Shown in pieces: positions 10,032 to 18,420 of a stretch of 64,000 nt of DNA. This stretch comes from an uncultured Acidobacteriota bacterium (lineage in GTDB: Bacteria; Acidobacteriota; Terriglobia; Terriglobales; Acidobacteriaceae). Made by a program: the position numbers and the translations under genes. The stretch is from the NCBI GenBank assembly GCA_903832055.1, contig CAILAC010000013.1:310001-374000 (forward strand), read 5' to 3'. Each line of letters opens with the position of its first letter. The stretch's first letter is position 1. The notes under the pieces are model-generated. The model ran no database searches, was not told the origin of the DNA, and saw only the letters and a list, made by a program, of their open reading frames with translations.

Positions 10032-10616
10032 CTATTTCTCACCACCGGCAGGCGTCGGCGATTTACCGGCCCCGGTCCTGGGCTGATTTGCACCATGAGC
10101 AGACTGGCTTACATGACGTTCTGAGGTTAATAACTCAATCTTCCGATTCAATAACACTGGATCCACTTCTCCTGAGAAGCGATCAACGATCCTGCCCTCT
10201 CTGTCGAGCAGGATTGTCGCGGGTACATTCTCTACGCCAAAACTCTCCATTGCTTCCGGAATTACATCGATGAATATTGGATAGCTGATCTTGAACTTTC
10301 TTGCAGTCGCATCCACTGCGTCGCGGCTGTTGGCTTCATCCAGCGAAGCTCCAAGGATAACCAGACCTTTGCTCGAGTAATTCATGTATAACTCCGAAAA
10401 AACAGGCAATTCATGCAGGCAGGGAGCACACCACGTCGCCCAGAAATTCAGCAGCACAACCTTCCCTCGATACTGCTTGAGACTGTGTTCACGCCCATTG
10501 GCTTCCCGAAAAGCGAGGGATGGCAACGGCTCCTTCGCCCCTGCCCGGGCACTGAATGCCAGGAAAAAGAGAGCCAGTGTCAGCGGGATGATCCAGAATC
10601 GCATGAACTTGAGCAT
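10032..10616 (-). CDS. TlpA-like periplasmic thiol-disulfide protein
   Basis: A thioredoxin-fold protein of the TlpA/ResA type. An N-terminal membrane anchor or signal (IIPLTLALFFLAFSARAGA) is followed by SLKQYRGKVVLLNFWATWCAPC, with redox cysteines 63 and 66. The cis-Pro loop is ENVPATILLDREGRIV. The last 25 residues (after SERHVSQ) are a low-complexity basic tail. The likely role is reduction of periplasmic disulfides, for example in cytochrome maturation. No cytochrome gene is adjacent, so the partner is unknown. Confidence 0.9.
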   Translation of the reverse strand: MLKFMRFWIIPLTLALFFLAFSARAGAKEPLPSLAFREANGREHSLKQYRGKVVLLNFWATWCAPCLHELPVFSELYMNYSSKGLVILGASLDEANSRDAVDATARKFKISYPIFIDVIPEAMESFGVENVPATILLDREGRIVDRFSGEVDPVLLNRKIELLTSERHVSQSAHGANQPRTGAGKSPTPAGGEK

Positions 10617-10902
10617 ACAGAGTGGTGATAGAGGATGGGTCTCGATGCTGTCAAGCGCTGAACGCCCAGCAGCACTCCGCCCCCAGGTCGTAATAACATC
10701 GCGCTCGAAGTCCCCCCAGATCCAACCTGAATGTTGCTTTTCTGAATGCGCTCATCCCTTGGATTGAGGACATCAATTCCGAGTGCAGGTAGATTCGGTT
10801 TTGCAAATACAAGTAGCTCTGGCAACGACTACTTCCCCTTGACGCGCTGTTGAGTCAAGCCCCAATCGACGCCAGAGATATTCCTATGAGGAGCATCACA
10901 TT
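10617..10902. other. Divergent intergenic region before the TonB-dependent receptor
   Basis: No supported gene. It should hold the divergent promoters of the thioredoxin-like gene and the receptor gene. AGGAG lies 9 nt before the receptor ATG. A minus-strand open frame (10580-10825) overlaps the start of the thioredoxin gene and shows no recognisable domain, so it was not called. Confidence 0.4.
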
Positions 10903-13900
10903 ATGTTGAGATTGACTGCCCGCGCCGGGTTAGCCGTCGCTGTCCTATTGCTTGGATTCTGCCTTCCCACCCATGCGCAAATGACGGAGGCAACCTTAAA
11001 AGGCGTGATTACCGATGCAGGCGGAAGAGTCCTTGCCGGATCACCGGTCAGCGCAAAAAGCGAGAGCACAGGCCAGAGTCGCACTGCGGTAACCGATGGC
11101 AACGGTGGCTTTGTGATGCCCGAACTGCCCCCTGGGGCTTACACCGTTTCAGTCACCATTCCCGGCTTCAAAACCTTTGAACAAAGAGGGTTGCGCCTCA
11201 ACGTCGGGCAGGCCACAGACATCGACATTCAGCTGCAGGTCGGCGAAGTGCAGGAAGTCATTGAAGTCAAAGCGGACGACGCCAAGGTGGCTGTTGCAAC
11301 CGATGCGCGCCTCTCCGATACGATCGAGCAGCGTCAACTCACAGAGCTGCCAGTCGCGCAGCGCGATGTCTTTGGGCTGATGCGCTTGAGCGCCGGGGCC
11401 ACCGCCATTCCCGGTGCCGCCATCTCGACCAAACTCACCAATTCGCCCGTCGTCACAGTCAACGGCAATCGCTATCGCGGAAACAACTACGTTCTGGATG
11501 GCTCAATGGATACCAACCCCAACAACTCTGGCGAGCCAGCCATCGTGCCCAGTCTCGAATCAGTTGAAGAGGTCCAGATACAGACGGGCAACTTCTCCGC
11601 CGAATTCGGCCGGGGCAACGGGTCAGTAGTCAACCTGCGCACCAAGTCCGGCACGAATGAGTTTCACGGCAAAGCATGGGAATACCTGCGCAACTCGGCC
11701 GCCAACGCGCGCAACTACTTTGCAACCCGCGATACCCCTCTCCGGTTCAACCAGTTTGGCGGCATCTTTGGTGGACCAATCTTCAAGGACAAGACCTTCT
11801 TCTTTGCATCCTATGAGGGTTCTCGCAGCTCCTCCGGGCAGGCACTCCGCTTTCAGGTTGAAACCCCGGAATTCAGCCAATACGTCTTCCAAACCGCACC
11901 GAATGGAGTCGCAGCTGGCCTGTTGAAAGCGCATCCTGCACCAATTCCCCTGCCCGGCACCACCGGACAGAAATATGCAGGTGAGGTGGACTTCACTCCT
12001 CCCAATCAGAGCGCCCCGATCCCTGAACTGGCAACCGCTGCTGTCATCCTGGGAGACCTCGCCCATGCCGATCAGTATCTGATTAAGCTCGATCACTCCC
12101 TCAACGGCGGCAAAGACAAGCTCACGGCCCGTTGGGTCGCCGAAAACGAATATGACAACGGCGGAGTCAGTTCGCAGCCCGCAACACTCGGCCAGGCTTC
12201 AAGGGGCTACTATGGGCCCTTCACTGGATTCTTTGGCAATATGAATCTCGGGCATATCCATGTATTCAATCGGATAGTCAACGACGCTCGCTTTTCCTTC
12301 CAGAACATCAGCACTGAAGTCGGCAAAGACGGCGCTGTAGTGCCCACCATCTCGATTACTGGCATCACCGCCGGCTTTGGAGACATCTTCAAGAACGGAA
12401 CCCGCCTGCGCACCTACGAGCTTCGCGATACCGTGAGCATTGACCGGGGCAAGCATCTCATTCGCGCCGGCGGCGAAGGAAGAAGAATTTTCAAAGGCCT
12501 CTCGCTCTCTCCGCCGACTTCGGGTTCTTTCAGCTTCAGAACTGCTCTCGATTTTGCGCAGGACAACCCATTCACCCAGATCCTCACCGTCAATCCCATC
12601 TCCGGCATTCCTACCGGATTTCCGCGCTACTTCACTCTGTATGAAAGCGGGCTTTTTGTTCAGGATGACTGGAAAGTAACCCCGCGGCTCACTCTTAATC
12701 TGGGACTTCGCCACGACTACTTCGGCACCGTCTCAGAAAAGCACGGTTTGCTCTCGTCCTATATTCCTGGTCCGGGCAGCACCTTTACCGAGCAGCTCGC
12801 GAACGGGGCGGTGGGCCATGTCAAACAGCTCTATACCCCGCAGAAGCTGAACTTCTCACCGCGCGTCGGATTGGCATACGACCCGTTTGGAGACGGCCGA
12901 ACCTCGATCCGTGCAGGATTCAGCCTTGCCTTTCAGCCGCATCATGGACAATCGATTTCAGGTGCCCGCCCTCTTCCTCCAGATGCAATTTCGGGCGTAC
13001 TGAGTCCTGCGCAGGGCATTGGCACAAAAATCCTCTACGGCATCCCGGTCCCGCTGAATCCTGACCAGTTTGCCCGTGGACTGAACGCTCAGGGCGGCGT
13101 CCCCGGTCTGCAAATCACCGGCTTCGTCGTCAATCCCACCATCAAGACCCAGTACAGCGAAAGCTGGTTCCTGAGCGTAGATCGGGAATTCCTCAAAGGG
13201 TGGACTGCCGAACTTGGTTATGTCGGAACCAACGGCGTCAATCTTGAGCGCCTTGACGACATCAACCGGGTCAAAGGCGACCTGCTCAATCCCGCCCACT
13301 TCGGCAAGCTCAGGCGTATCAATTCGAACTTTGGCACGCTCACCTGGGTAACCAATGGCACGACCTCCAGCTACCATGCAGCCACTGCGGAAATACGCCA
13401 CAGCCTGAGCCGGGGCCTTTCCTTCCAGGCAAACTACCGATTCTCAAAGTGGCTTGATTCAGGCTCTGACACCCAGCCCGGCCAGTTTACCGACAGTTCA
13501 GAACCCGCCAAGGGTACTGAAGACAAGGACTGCCTGCGCTGCGAACGCGGCCACTCCATGTTCGACATTCCCCATCGCTTTACGGTTTCGGCCATTTGGA
13601 CGCCCACCTTTCCCGTACAGCAGTCCCTGCTGAGAAAGGTTGCAAACGGCTGGGGACTTTCGACCATCGTCGCCCTGCAGTCGGGTCGGCCCTTCTCTGT
13701 ATGGACCGGAGCTCCTTCCAACCTGAAGTGCGACACCGATGGCGTCTTCACAAAGGTGCCCTCAACCGGCGTCTGTGACACCGGAACACTTCGCAATCTC
13801 GGCGGTGACTTCAACCTCGACGGAGGCGGCGGCATCTTCAGCGGATTCTATGACCGGCCCAATGCGCCTTCCCCAGGCACGGTGAAATCCTCCTTCAGTC

Positions 13901-14238
13901 AAAAGGGCTTCCTGACGGGCTTGTTTGATCCCAACGTCTTCCCGACGCCTGCACTTGGGGCCGACGGAACCCTGGGGCGCTTTACCTATCGCGGACCTCA
14001 CCAGATCAACGCTGACGTATCCGTGGCGCGGAGCTTCTCCGTCCACGAAGGCAAACAACTGCAATTCCGCCTGGATGCCATCAATGCGATTAACAAGACC
14101 AACCTCTACCTCCCAAACTCTGATCTGTCTCTGGCCTTGAAGGCAGACGGAACATACTCCACCACTTCGCTCTTTGGCCAATCCACCCGGGCCTTTGACG
14201 CGCGCACTTTGCAAGCCAGCCTGAAATTGAGCTTCTAA
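10903..14238 (+). CDS. Oar-type TonB-dependent receptor
   Basis: Outer-membrane receptor of 1111 residues. Order: signal peptide (about 1-25, ending THAQ), a carboxypeptidase-regulatory-like beta domain (about 27-115, ATLKGVITDAGGRVLAGSPV), a plug domain (about 120-260, VTVNGNRYRGNNYVLDGS, FSAEFGRGNGSVVNLRTKSG), then a long beta-barrel ending in the terminal Phe (LQASLKLSF). The barrel contains YRFSKWLDSGSDTQPGQF and RFTVSAIWTPTFP. This class is greatly expanded in Acidobacteria and is thought to take up large plant or microbial glycans or peptides. The substrate is not predictable. The next gene follows after 10 nt and is probably co-transcribed. Confidence 0.93.
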   Translation: MLRLTARAGLAVAVLLLGFCLPTHAQMTEATLKGVITDAGGRVLAGSPVSAKSESTGQSRTAVTDGNGGFVMPELPPGAYTVSVTIPGFKTFEQRGLRLNVGQATDIDIQLQVGEVQEVIEVKADDAKVAVATDARLSDTIEQRQLTELPVAQRDVFGLMRLSAGATAIPGAAISTKLTNSPVVTVNGNRYRGNNYVLDGSMDTNPNNSGEPAIVPSLESVEEVQIQTGNFSAEFGRGNGSVVNLRTKSGTNEFHGKAWEYLRNSAANARNYFATRDTPLRFNQFGGIFGGPIFKDKTFFFASYEGSRSSSGQALRFQVETPEFSQYVFQTAPNGVAAGLLKAHPAPIPLPGTTGQKYAGEVDFTPPNQSAPIPELATAAVILGDLAHADQYLIKLDHSLNGGKDKLTARWVAENEYDNGGVSSQPATLGQASRGYYGPFTGFFGNMNLGHIHVFNRIVNDARFSFQNISTEVGKDGAVVPTISITGITAGFGDIFKNGTRLRTYELRDTVSIDRGKHLIRAGGEGRRIFKGLSLSPPTSGSFSFRTALDFAQDNPFTQILTVNPISGIPTGFPRYFTLYESGLFVQDDWKVTPRLTLNLGLRHDYFGTVSEKHGLLSSYIPGPGSTFTEQLANGAVGHVKQLYTPQKLNFSPRVGLAYDPFGDGRTSIRAGFSLAFQPHHGQSISGARPLPPDAISGVLSPAQGIGTKILYGIPVPLNPDQFARGLNAQGGVPGLQITGFVVNPTIKTQYSESWFLSVDREFLKGWTAELGYVGTNGVNLERLDDINRVKGDLLNPAHFGKLRRINSNFGTLTWVTNGTTSSYHAATAEIRHSLSRGLSFQANYRFSKWLDSGSDTQPGQFTDSSEPAKGTEDKDCLRCERGHSMFDIPHRFTVSAIWTPTFPVQQSLLRKVANGWGLSTIVALQSGRPFSVWTGAPSNLKCDTDGVFTKVPSTGVCDTGTLRNLGGDFNLDGGGGIFSGFYDRPNAPSPGTVKSSFSQKGFLTGLFDPNVFPTPALGADGTLGRFTYRGPHQINADVSVARSFSVHEGKQLQFRLDAINAINKTNLYLPNSDLSLALKADGTYSTTSLFGQSTRAFDARTLQASLKLSF

Positions 14239-14248
14239 GAGAGAACAA

Positions 14249-15559
14249 ATGACATTCCTCCGATTCGTTGCGATCTCAGCAATCGCATTCCTTGCCACGC
14301 AGCCGCCGACAGCTTCAGCGGCGGCAGCGGCTGCCTCCGACGCAAACAAGACGCCACTAACCTCTGTCGCTACTCTCGAAGAACAGGCAAAGCTCAGTTC
14401 CAATGCAAAACCGAGAGTCGTACTCCCGGAGGAATCCTCAGCGATCTTCCAGGGAATCGACAGTCTTGAGACCTCCGGCAGCGGCCAGGTGCCCAACTAT
14501 CTGAGGGCCCTGTCACCCATGCCCAATGCAGTCAAGGCCTTTGCCCACCTCACCAGGACCATCCTGCTCGGTGGCGCCGTGGAACCGGAAGTAAAAATGG
14601 CGATGGGTCTGCGCATGGCTCAAATGCATGACAGCCCCTATGTTGCAGCTCATATGGAGCGGTTTCTGCGCTCCACAGAGCACGGACAGACGTTGCTCGC
14701 CGCCATCAAGTCAGGCAAGCTGGATTCCTTGACAACGTCCGACCGCCTCGCCCTCACCTATGCCGAAGAACTCACCCAGGGAGTCCACGGCGTCAGCGAC
14801 AGCGAATTTGCACGTGTCAGCGGTTATTTCAATGACTCACAGCTCGTCGAAATGACCATGACTGTCTGCTTCTTCAACTATTTCGACCGGTTTTCTCAGG
14901 CACTGAACCTCCCTGTTGAATCCTGGGTCCTTACATCCCCTGCCAAGCTGCAAACTCCGACTTACGAGGCCCCGCTCGCCCGGGTGGCGTTGATCTCTGA
15001 TGGAGAGATGAAAGCCACCAGCGACCGGCTGGCAGCCATGAAAGACCCCAAAAACCCCTCAAGCAGCTGGGGAATCGGCTTTGCAAATTCCATGCGCGCC
15101 CTGTTGCGCAGCCCCGATATTGCAGACGCCTGGATGTCCTACGGCACCGCAGCGAGGCAGACTGCAATAATCAGCCGCGAACTTCAACTGCAGATTTCCT
15201 TCGCGGTCTCAATGGCCAACGGATGCCGCTACTGCACCCTTCACCAGGTGCTCGGACTGCAGAGACTCGGTGTTTCTCCAGCCAAACTGCTGCAAATGAA
15301 GAAAGACGACAGCGCTCTCACGCCCCAGGAACTCGTCGCAGTTCAGTTCGCCCGTAAACTCGCACGAGACCCCGCCTCCATGACCGATGCCGACTATGAC
15401 AAGCTGCGCGCAGAATTCGGCGACCAGGGCGCGCTCGATGCACTCCTGCAAACCTGCAGTTTCTCCGGCTTCAATCGGTTTACCGACGGACTCCGCCTGC
15501 CCTCTGAAGACGAAGCAGTCAAAGTCTACAGAGAAGTGTACTCAACTGACTGGAAGTAA
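14249..15559 (+). CDS. Exported double-domain carboxymuconolactone-decarboxylase/AhpD-like protein
   Basis: A signal peptide (about 1-25) is followed by two helical AhpD-like repeats (about 85-225 and 270-430). The second carries the active motif ANGCRYCTLHQ (Cys326, Cys329, His332). The first has the same surroundings, MHDSPYVAAHMERF, but no cysteines. AhpD-like domains use a CxxC-His relay to reduce peroxiredoxin partners; here only one half could do so. Export and the 10-nt gap to the TonB-dependent receptor suggest a periplasmic role linked to receptor function. The partner and substrate are unknown. Confidence 0.85.
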   Translation: MTFLRFVAISAIAFLATQPPTASAAAAAASDANKTPLTSVATLEEQAKLSSNAKPRVVLPEESSAIFQGIDSLETSGSGQVPNYLRALSPMPNAVKAFAHLTRTILLGGAVEPEVKMAMGLRMAQMHDSPYVAAHMERFLRSTEHGQTLLAAIKSGKLDSLTTSDRLALTYAEELTQGVHGVSDSEFARVSGYFNDSQLVEMTMTVCFFNYFDRFSQALNLPVESWVLTSPAKLQTPTYEAPLARVALISDGEMKATSDRLAAMKDPKNPSSSWGIGFANSMRALLRSPDIADAWMSYGTAARQTAIISRELQLQISFAVSMANGCRYCTLHQVLGLQRLGVSPAKLLQMKKDDSALTPQELVAVQFARKLARDPASMTDADYDKLRAEFGDQGALDALLQTCSFSGFNRFTDGLRLPSEDEAVKVYREVYSTDWK

Positions 15560-15575
15560 CCGCGACAAACCTTAT

Positions 15576-15615
15576 GGCCTCTGGACTCTGCGACAAGCGC
15601 AGCGATCCAGAGGCC
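15576..15615. terminator. Long hairpin between convergent genes, probable bidirectional terminator
   Basis: The outer stem GGCCTCTGGA (15576-15585) pairs with TCCAGAGGCC (15606-15615). An inner stem CTGCG (15588-15592) pairs with CGCAG (15598-15602). It sits between two converging genes. Neither side has a T-run, so termination is inferred from structure and position. Confidence 0.55.
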
Positions 15616-15655
15616 CTTACGGTGAGCTCGACCAGTGCTGGCTCCCTTGAAATGC

Positions 15656-17428
15656 CTATTGGATACTGTTCTTCTTTTCGGCAGGCTTTTCGGCAGGTTT
15701 GTCTGCGGTCGTCGGTTCATCCACCTGCAGTAGCTGGTCAGCCTTCACCTGGTCGAGCGTCTGAATAGTGCCACTGGGCCAGTGAATCTCTACCTTTGCG
15801 CTGGTACTTGACATGAGCCCAAAGTGCGCGCGCGGGTCGCTGGATGAGAGGTATCCGCTTGCAGTCGTTACAGTCACCCATTGAGAGCCAGCCTCGGTTG
15901 TCACTTTGACGACCGCGCCAATGCCGTCGCGGTTGCTGCGATGGCCGGTCAGGTGAAGCGTGAGCCAGTGGTTCAATGTCCCAGTTCCTGATTCTGTCCT
16001 GTTCATCAACACGTGCGCCGGGCCGCCGTTTGTCGTGACAACAGCGTCAATTCGGCCATCGTTATCCAGGTCACCCAGCGCCATGCCGCGACCTACCCAG
16101 GCCTGCTGAAAAACCTCTCCCGACAGCGCGGAAACATCGACAAAGCGCTTGCCTGTGTTGCGCGCCAGCAGCATCGGTTCGCGATAATGCAGATGCGGCG
16201 ACGTGCGCTCGATCGTGTCAAGATCGTGGCCCTGCGCCACCAGCAGATCCTTCCACCCGTCATTGTCGTAATCAATGAACCGCGCGCTCCAGCCAGAGTG
16301 AAGCTGTGTAATCTGCCCGACTCCATTCGTAAAGCTGGCGTAATCAAAAGTCCCGTCCTGATTATTGTGATACGTAGCGTACCGCTGATTCGCAAGATCC
16401 GTCACGACCAGGTCGGGCCAGCCATCGTTGTCATAATCCGCAAAATCCACGCCCATCCCGGCGTAACTCTGCCCCTCGGAGTTGACGGCAACCTCAGACT
16501 CCAGGCCAACCTCTTCAAATGTCCCGTCCGCCTTCTGACGAAAAAGGAACTCCGGCATCGAGTCGTTCGCGATATAGAGATCGATGCGCCCATCATGGTC
16601 ATAATCCGCTACCGCGATGCCAAGAGCTTTGGCGGGCTTGTCAAGGCCCAGCTTGTGCGCGACTTCAGTGAAGTGCCCATGACCATCGTTGTGATACACA
16701 AGCATCGTAATGCCGCGAAACACATCAGGATGACAGTAACCCCGATTATCTGTAGAGCGATCCCCGCACCACACATCCTCCCAATCCCACGTCACATAGC
16801 GCTCTACCACCAGGTCCAGCAGCCCATCGTTGTCGAGATCCACCCAGGCTGCTGATGTTGACCAGCCATTGCCACCCACCCCAGCCTGCTCTGTCACGTC
16901 CGTAAAAGTGCAATTCCCATTGTTGTGGTATAGGTGGTTGCCTCCGTAGCTGGTAACAAAGACGTCTTCAGCGCCGTCGTTGTCATAGTCAGCGACAGCA
17001 ACACCCATTCCATATCCGATGCCCGCAAGACCCGATTTCTCAGTCACATCCTCATACGTGCCGTCGGACTTCTGGTGGTACATGCGATTCCAGAATTCCG
17101 GCCCGGTCTTCTGTGGGATCGCGCCCTTCGGCTCCGGGTCGCCGTAAGGCGCACCGTTCACCAGATAAATGTCGAGGCGGCCGTCGCCGTCGCAATCGAA
17201 CAATCCAACTCCAGACCCCATCGTTTCAATCAGGTATTTCCGTGAAGTGTGCGGGGCCTGGTGCAGGAAATGAATGCCAGACTTCTCGGTAACATCGATG
17301 AACTTGCCAGGAACCAGCCCGGCAGCGGAGTCGGAAGCCTTGGCCTGTGCCCCGGATGGTCTGGCTGCGAAAGCAGCAATCAGTACCACCGCGCAAGCAA
17401 GAGCTGAATTCTTGAGAAAGCGCATCAC
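15656..17428 (-). CDS. CRTAC1-family protein: FG-GAP/VCBS propeller with ASPIC/UnbV domain
   Basis: Secreted protein of 590 residues with a signal peptide (about 1-27). Seven Asp-rich calcium-type loops mark beta-propeller blades, among them DCDGDGRLDIYL, DYDNDGAEDVFV, DLDNDGLLDLVV, DYDHDGRIDLYI and DYDNDGWPDLVV. The C-terminal ASPIC/UnbV domain is seen in NHWLTLHLTGHRSNRDGIGA, SGYLSSSDPRAHFGL and VEIHWPSGTIQ. A low-complexity Lys/Pro/Glu tail follows. Bacterial CRTAC1 proteins are secreted or surface proteins of uncertain role, perhaps adhesion or ligand binding. It is monocistronic by spacing. Confidence 0.92.
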   Translation of the reverse strand: MMRFLKNSALACAVVLIAAFAARPSGAQAKASDSAAGLVPGKFIDVTEKSGIHFLHQAPHTSRKYLIETMGSGVGLFDCDGDGRLDIYLVNGAPYGDPEPKGAIPQKTGPEFWNRMYHQKSDGTYEDVTEKSGLAGIGYGMGVAVADYDNDGAEDVFVTSYGGNHLYHNNGNCTFTDVTEQAGVGGNGWSTSAAWVDLDNDGLLDLVVERYVTWDWEDVWCGDRSTDNRGYCHPDVFRGITMLVYHNDGHGHFTEVAHKLGLDKPAKALGIAVADYDHDGRIDLYIANDSMPEFLFRQKADGTFEEVGLESEVAVNSEGQSYAGMGVDFADYDNDGWPDLVVTDLANQRYATYHNNQDGTFDYASFTNGVGQITQLHSGWSARFIDYDNDGWKDLLVAQGHDLDTIERTSPHLHYREPMLLARNTGKRFVDVSALSGEVFQQAWVGRGMALGDLDNDGRIDAVVTTNGGPAHVLMNRTESGTGTLNHWLTLHLTGHRSNRDGIGAVVKVTTEAGSQWVTVTTASGYLSSSDPRAHFGLMSSTSAKVEIHWPSGTIQTLDQVKADQLLQVDEPTTADKPAEKPAEKKNSIQ

Positions 17429-17821
17429 CCCTTCACCCCGTCTGCGGACTTCAAGTCGTCGTAGTTCAAGCCTGACCAGACTCGTTTCGTCAGGACCGTT
17501 TCAATGAGCGAACAGGGCGATAGTCTCCTACCGGGGTTGATTCGACAGAGAATTCGACGACTCCAAGGCACACCTGAGGATAACGCGTGCCACCGGGGAA
17601 TAAAAGAGTGCCGACTTTGGATCTCCAACACCATTGCTACCCGGTACAAAGTCGAACCACGAACCTCAACCCGCACAAGGTATGGCAATTTGCAGAACGG
17701 CTCTCTTCTTTTCCATCACAGGCGTGATCCGCCGAATTTTCGCCCTTTCAGCAGATCAAACAGAGGAATCGCGATAGGGGGAGATTTCCCCGGGAAACGG
17801 CCTCAGCAACGACCATCGAGA
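17429..17821. other. Intergenic region between hypA and the CRTAC1 gene
   Basis: No gene supported. It must hold the promoter of the CRTAC1 gene (minus strand). The palindrome ATCAC-AGGC-GTGAT lies at 17715-17728; it has the half-sites of the island motif in the opposite order and is not counted as a copy. A weak GGGGA...TCCCC hairpin near 17780 may end the hypA transcript. Confidence 0.4.
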
Positions 17822-18172
17822 TCAGTCAATTTCCATCTCAATCGAAACAATATCCAGTTCCCGGCCCTGCCGAACATCGCCACTGGGCGTATCGCACTCA
17901 GGACAACTGAATTTCTGGATTCCCGGCAGCACGCGCAATTGCCCGCAAGGAAGGCAAAAAATCGCCACCGGGCACTCCTCAATCTCAAGAGTAGAACCAG
18001 ACAGGATCGTCCCTGCGGCTCCAATGTCATAGCTGAAAAGGAGTGCATCCTTCGAAACTCCGGACAGGGCACCCAGTCTGACCTTAACCGAATTCACCTG
18101 CTTTGCGTGGGCTTCCTTCGCATATTGCTCAACCGTTTCAACGATGCTATAAACCAGCGAGAGTTCATGCAT
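17822..18172 (-). CDS. hypA: [NiFe]-hydrogenase nickel-insertion protein HypA
   Basis: A 116-residue metallochaperone that delivers nickel, with HypB, to the hydrogenase large subunit. The N-terminal MHE carries the nickel-ligand His2. The zinc site is formed by Cys73 and Cys76 (CLPC) and Cys90 and Cys93 (CPEC). It is divergent from adhE and separated from the hox genes by adhE and hypF. HypB is not in the window. The 5' gap contains a GTGAC-N4-ATCAC copy oriented towards this gene. Confidence 0.96.
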   Translation of the reverse strand: MHELSLVYSIVETVEQYAKEAHAKQVNSVKVRLGALSGVSKDALLFSYDIGAAGTILSGSTLEIEECPVAIFCLPCGQLRVLPGIQKFSCPECDTPSGDVRQGRELDIVSIEMEID

Positions 18173-18228
18173 GGGGGGCCTCGTTTCCTCGGTTGTTTCT
18201 ATCCTGACAGAGAACTCATGATCTCAGC

Positions 18229-18242
18229 GTGATAACAGTCAC
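18229..18242 (-). promoter_or_regulatory. Crp/Fnr-type site oriented to hypA: GTGAC-N4-ATCAC
   Basis: Read on the minus strand the site is GTGACTGTTATCAC, identical at all ten defined positions to the sites ahead of adhE and hoxE. Its distance from the hypA ATG is 56 nt. The -10 at the expected spacing is poor (GATAGA at offset 39 instead of 37), so direct activation of hypA is less certain than for the other two. Confidence 0.6.
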
Positions 18243-18284
18243 AGGTCCTTCATTCCACGGGAAATACGTCATACTTGGCCGCCG

Positions 18285-18327
18285 GTGACGGGCATCACTG
18301 CTAGTTCTACAAGTGCACTTCTATACT
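18285..18327 (+). promoter_or_regulatory. adhE promoter: Crp/Fnr-type site plus -10
   Basis: GTGACGGGCATCAC at 18285-18298 is followed by TATACT at 18322-18327, a 5/6 match to the -10 consensus. The site starts 37 nt before the -10, which puts its centre near -41.5 relative to a start of transcription near 18334. That is class II activator geometry. There is no good -35 hexamer, as expected for an activator-dependent promoter. Confidence 0.7.
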
Positions 18328-18420
18328 TGCATACGTCACAGTTTTGCGCTCACAACAGTATGAATCAAGCAGTAACGTGGAATGCACTCAACCTGACAAT
18401 GAACTGAAGGAGTGGACACT

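Noticed and set aside
10580-10825. Minus-strand frame of 81 aa upstream of the thioredoxin-like gene
   Set aside because: Overlaps the start of a recognised gene, has no recognised domain and no visible ribosome-binding site.
17715-17728. Fourth copy of the hydrogenase-island motif (ATCAC-AGGC-GTGAT)
   Set aside because: The half-sites are in the reverse order (ATCAC first), so the symmetry differs from GTGAC-N4-ATCAC.
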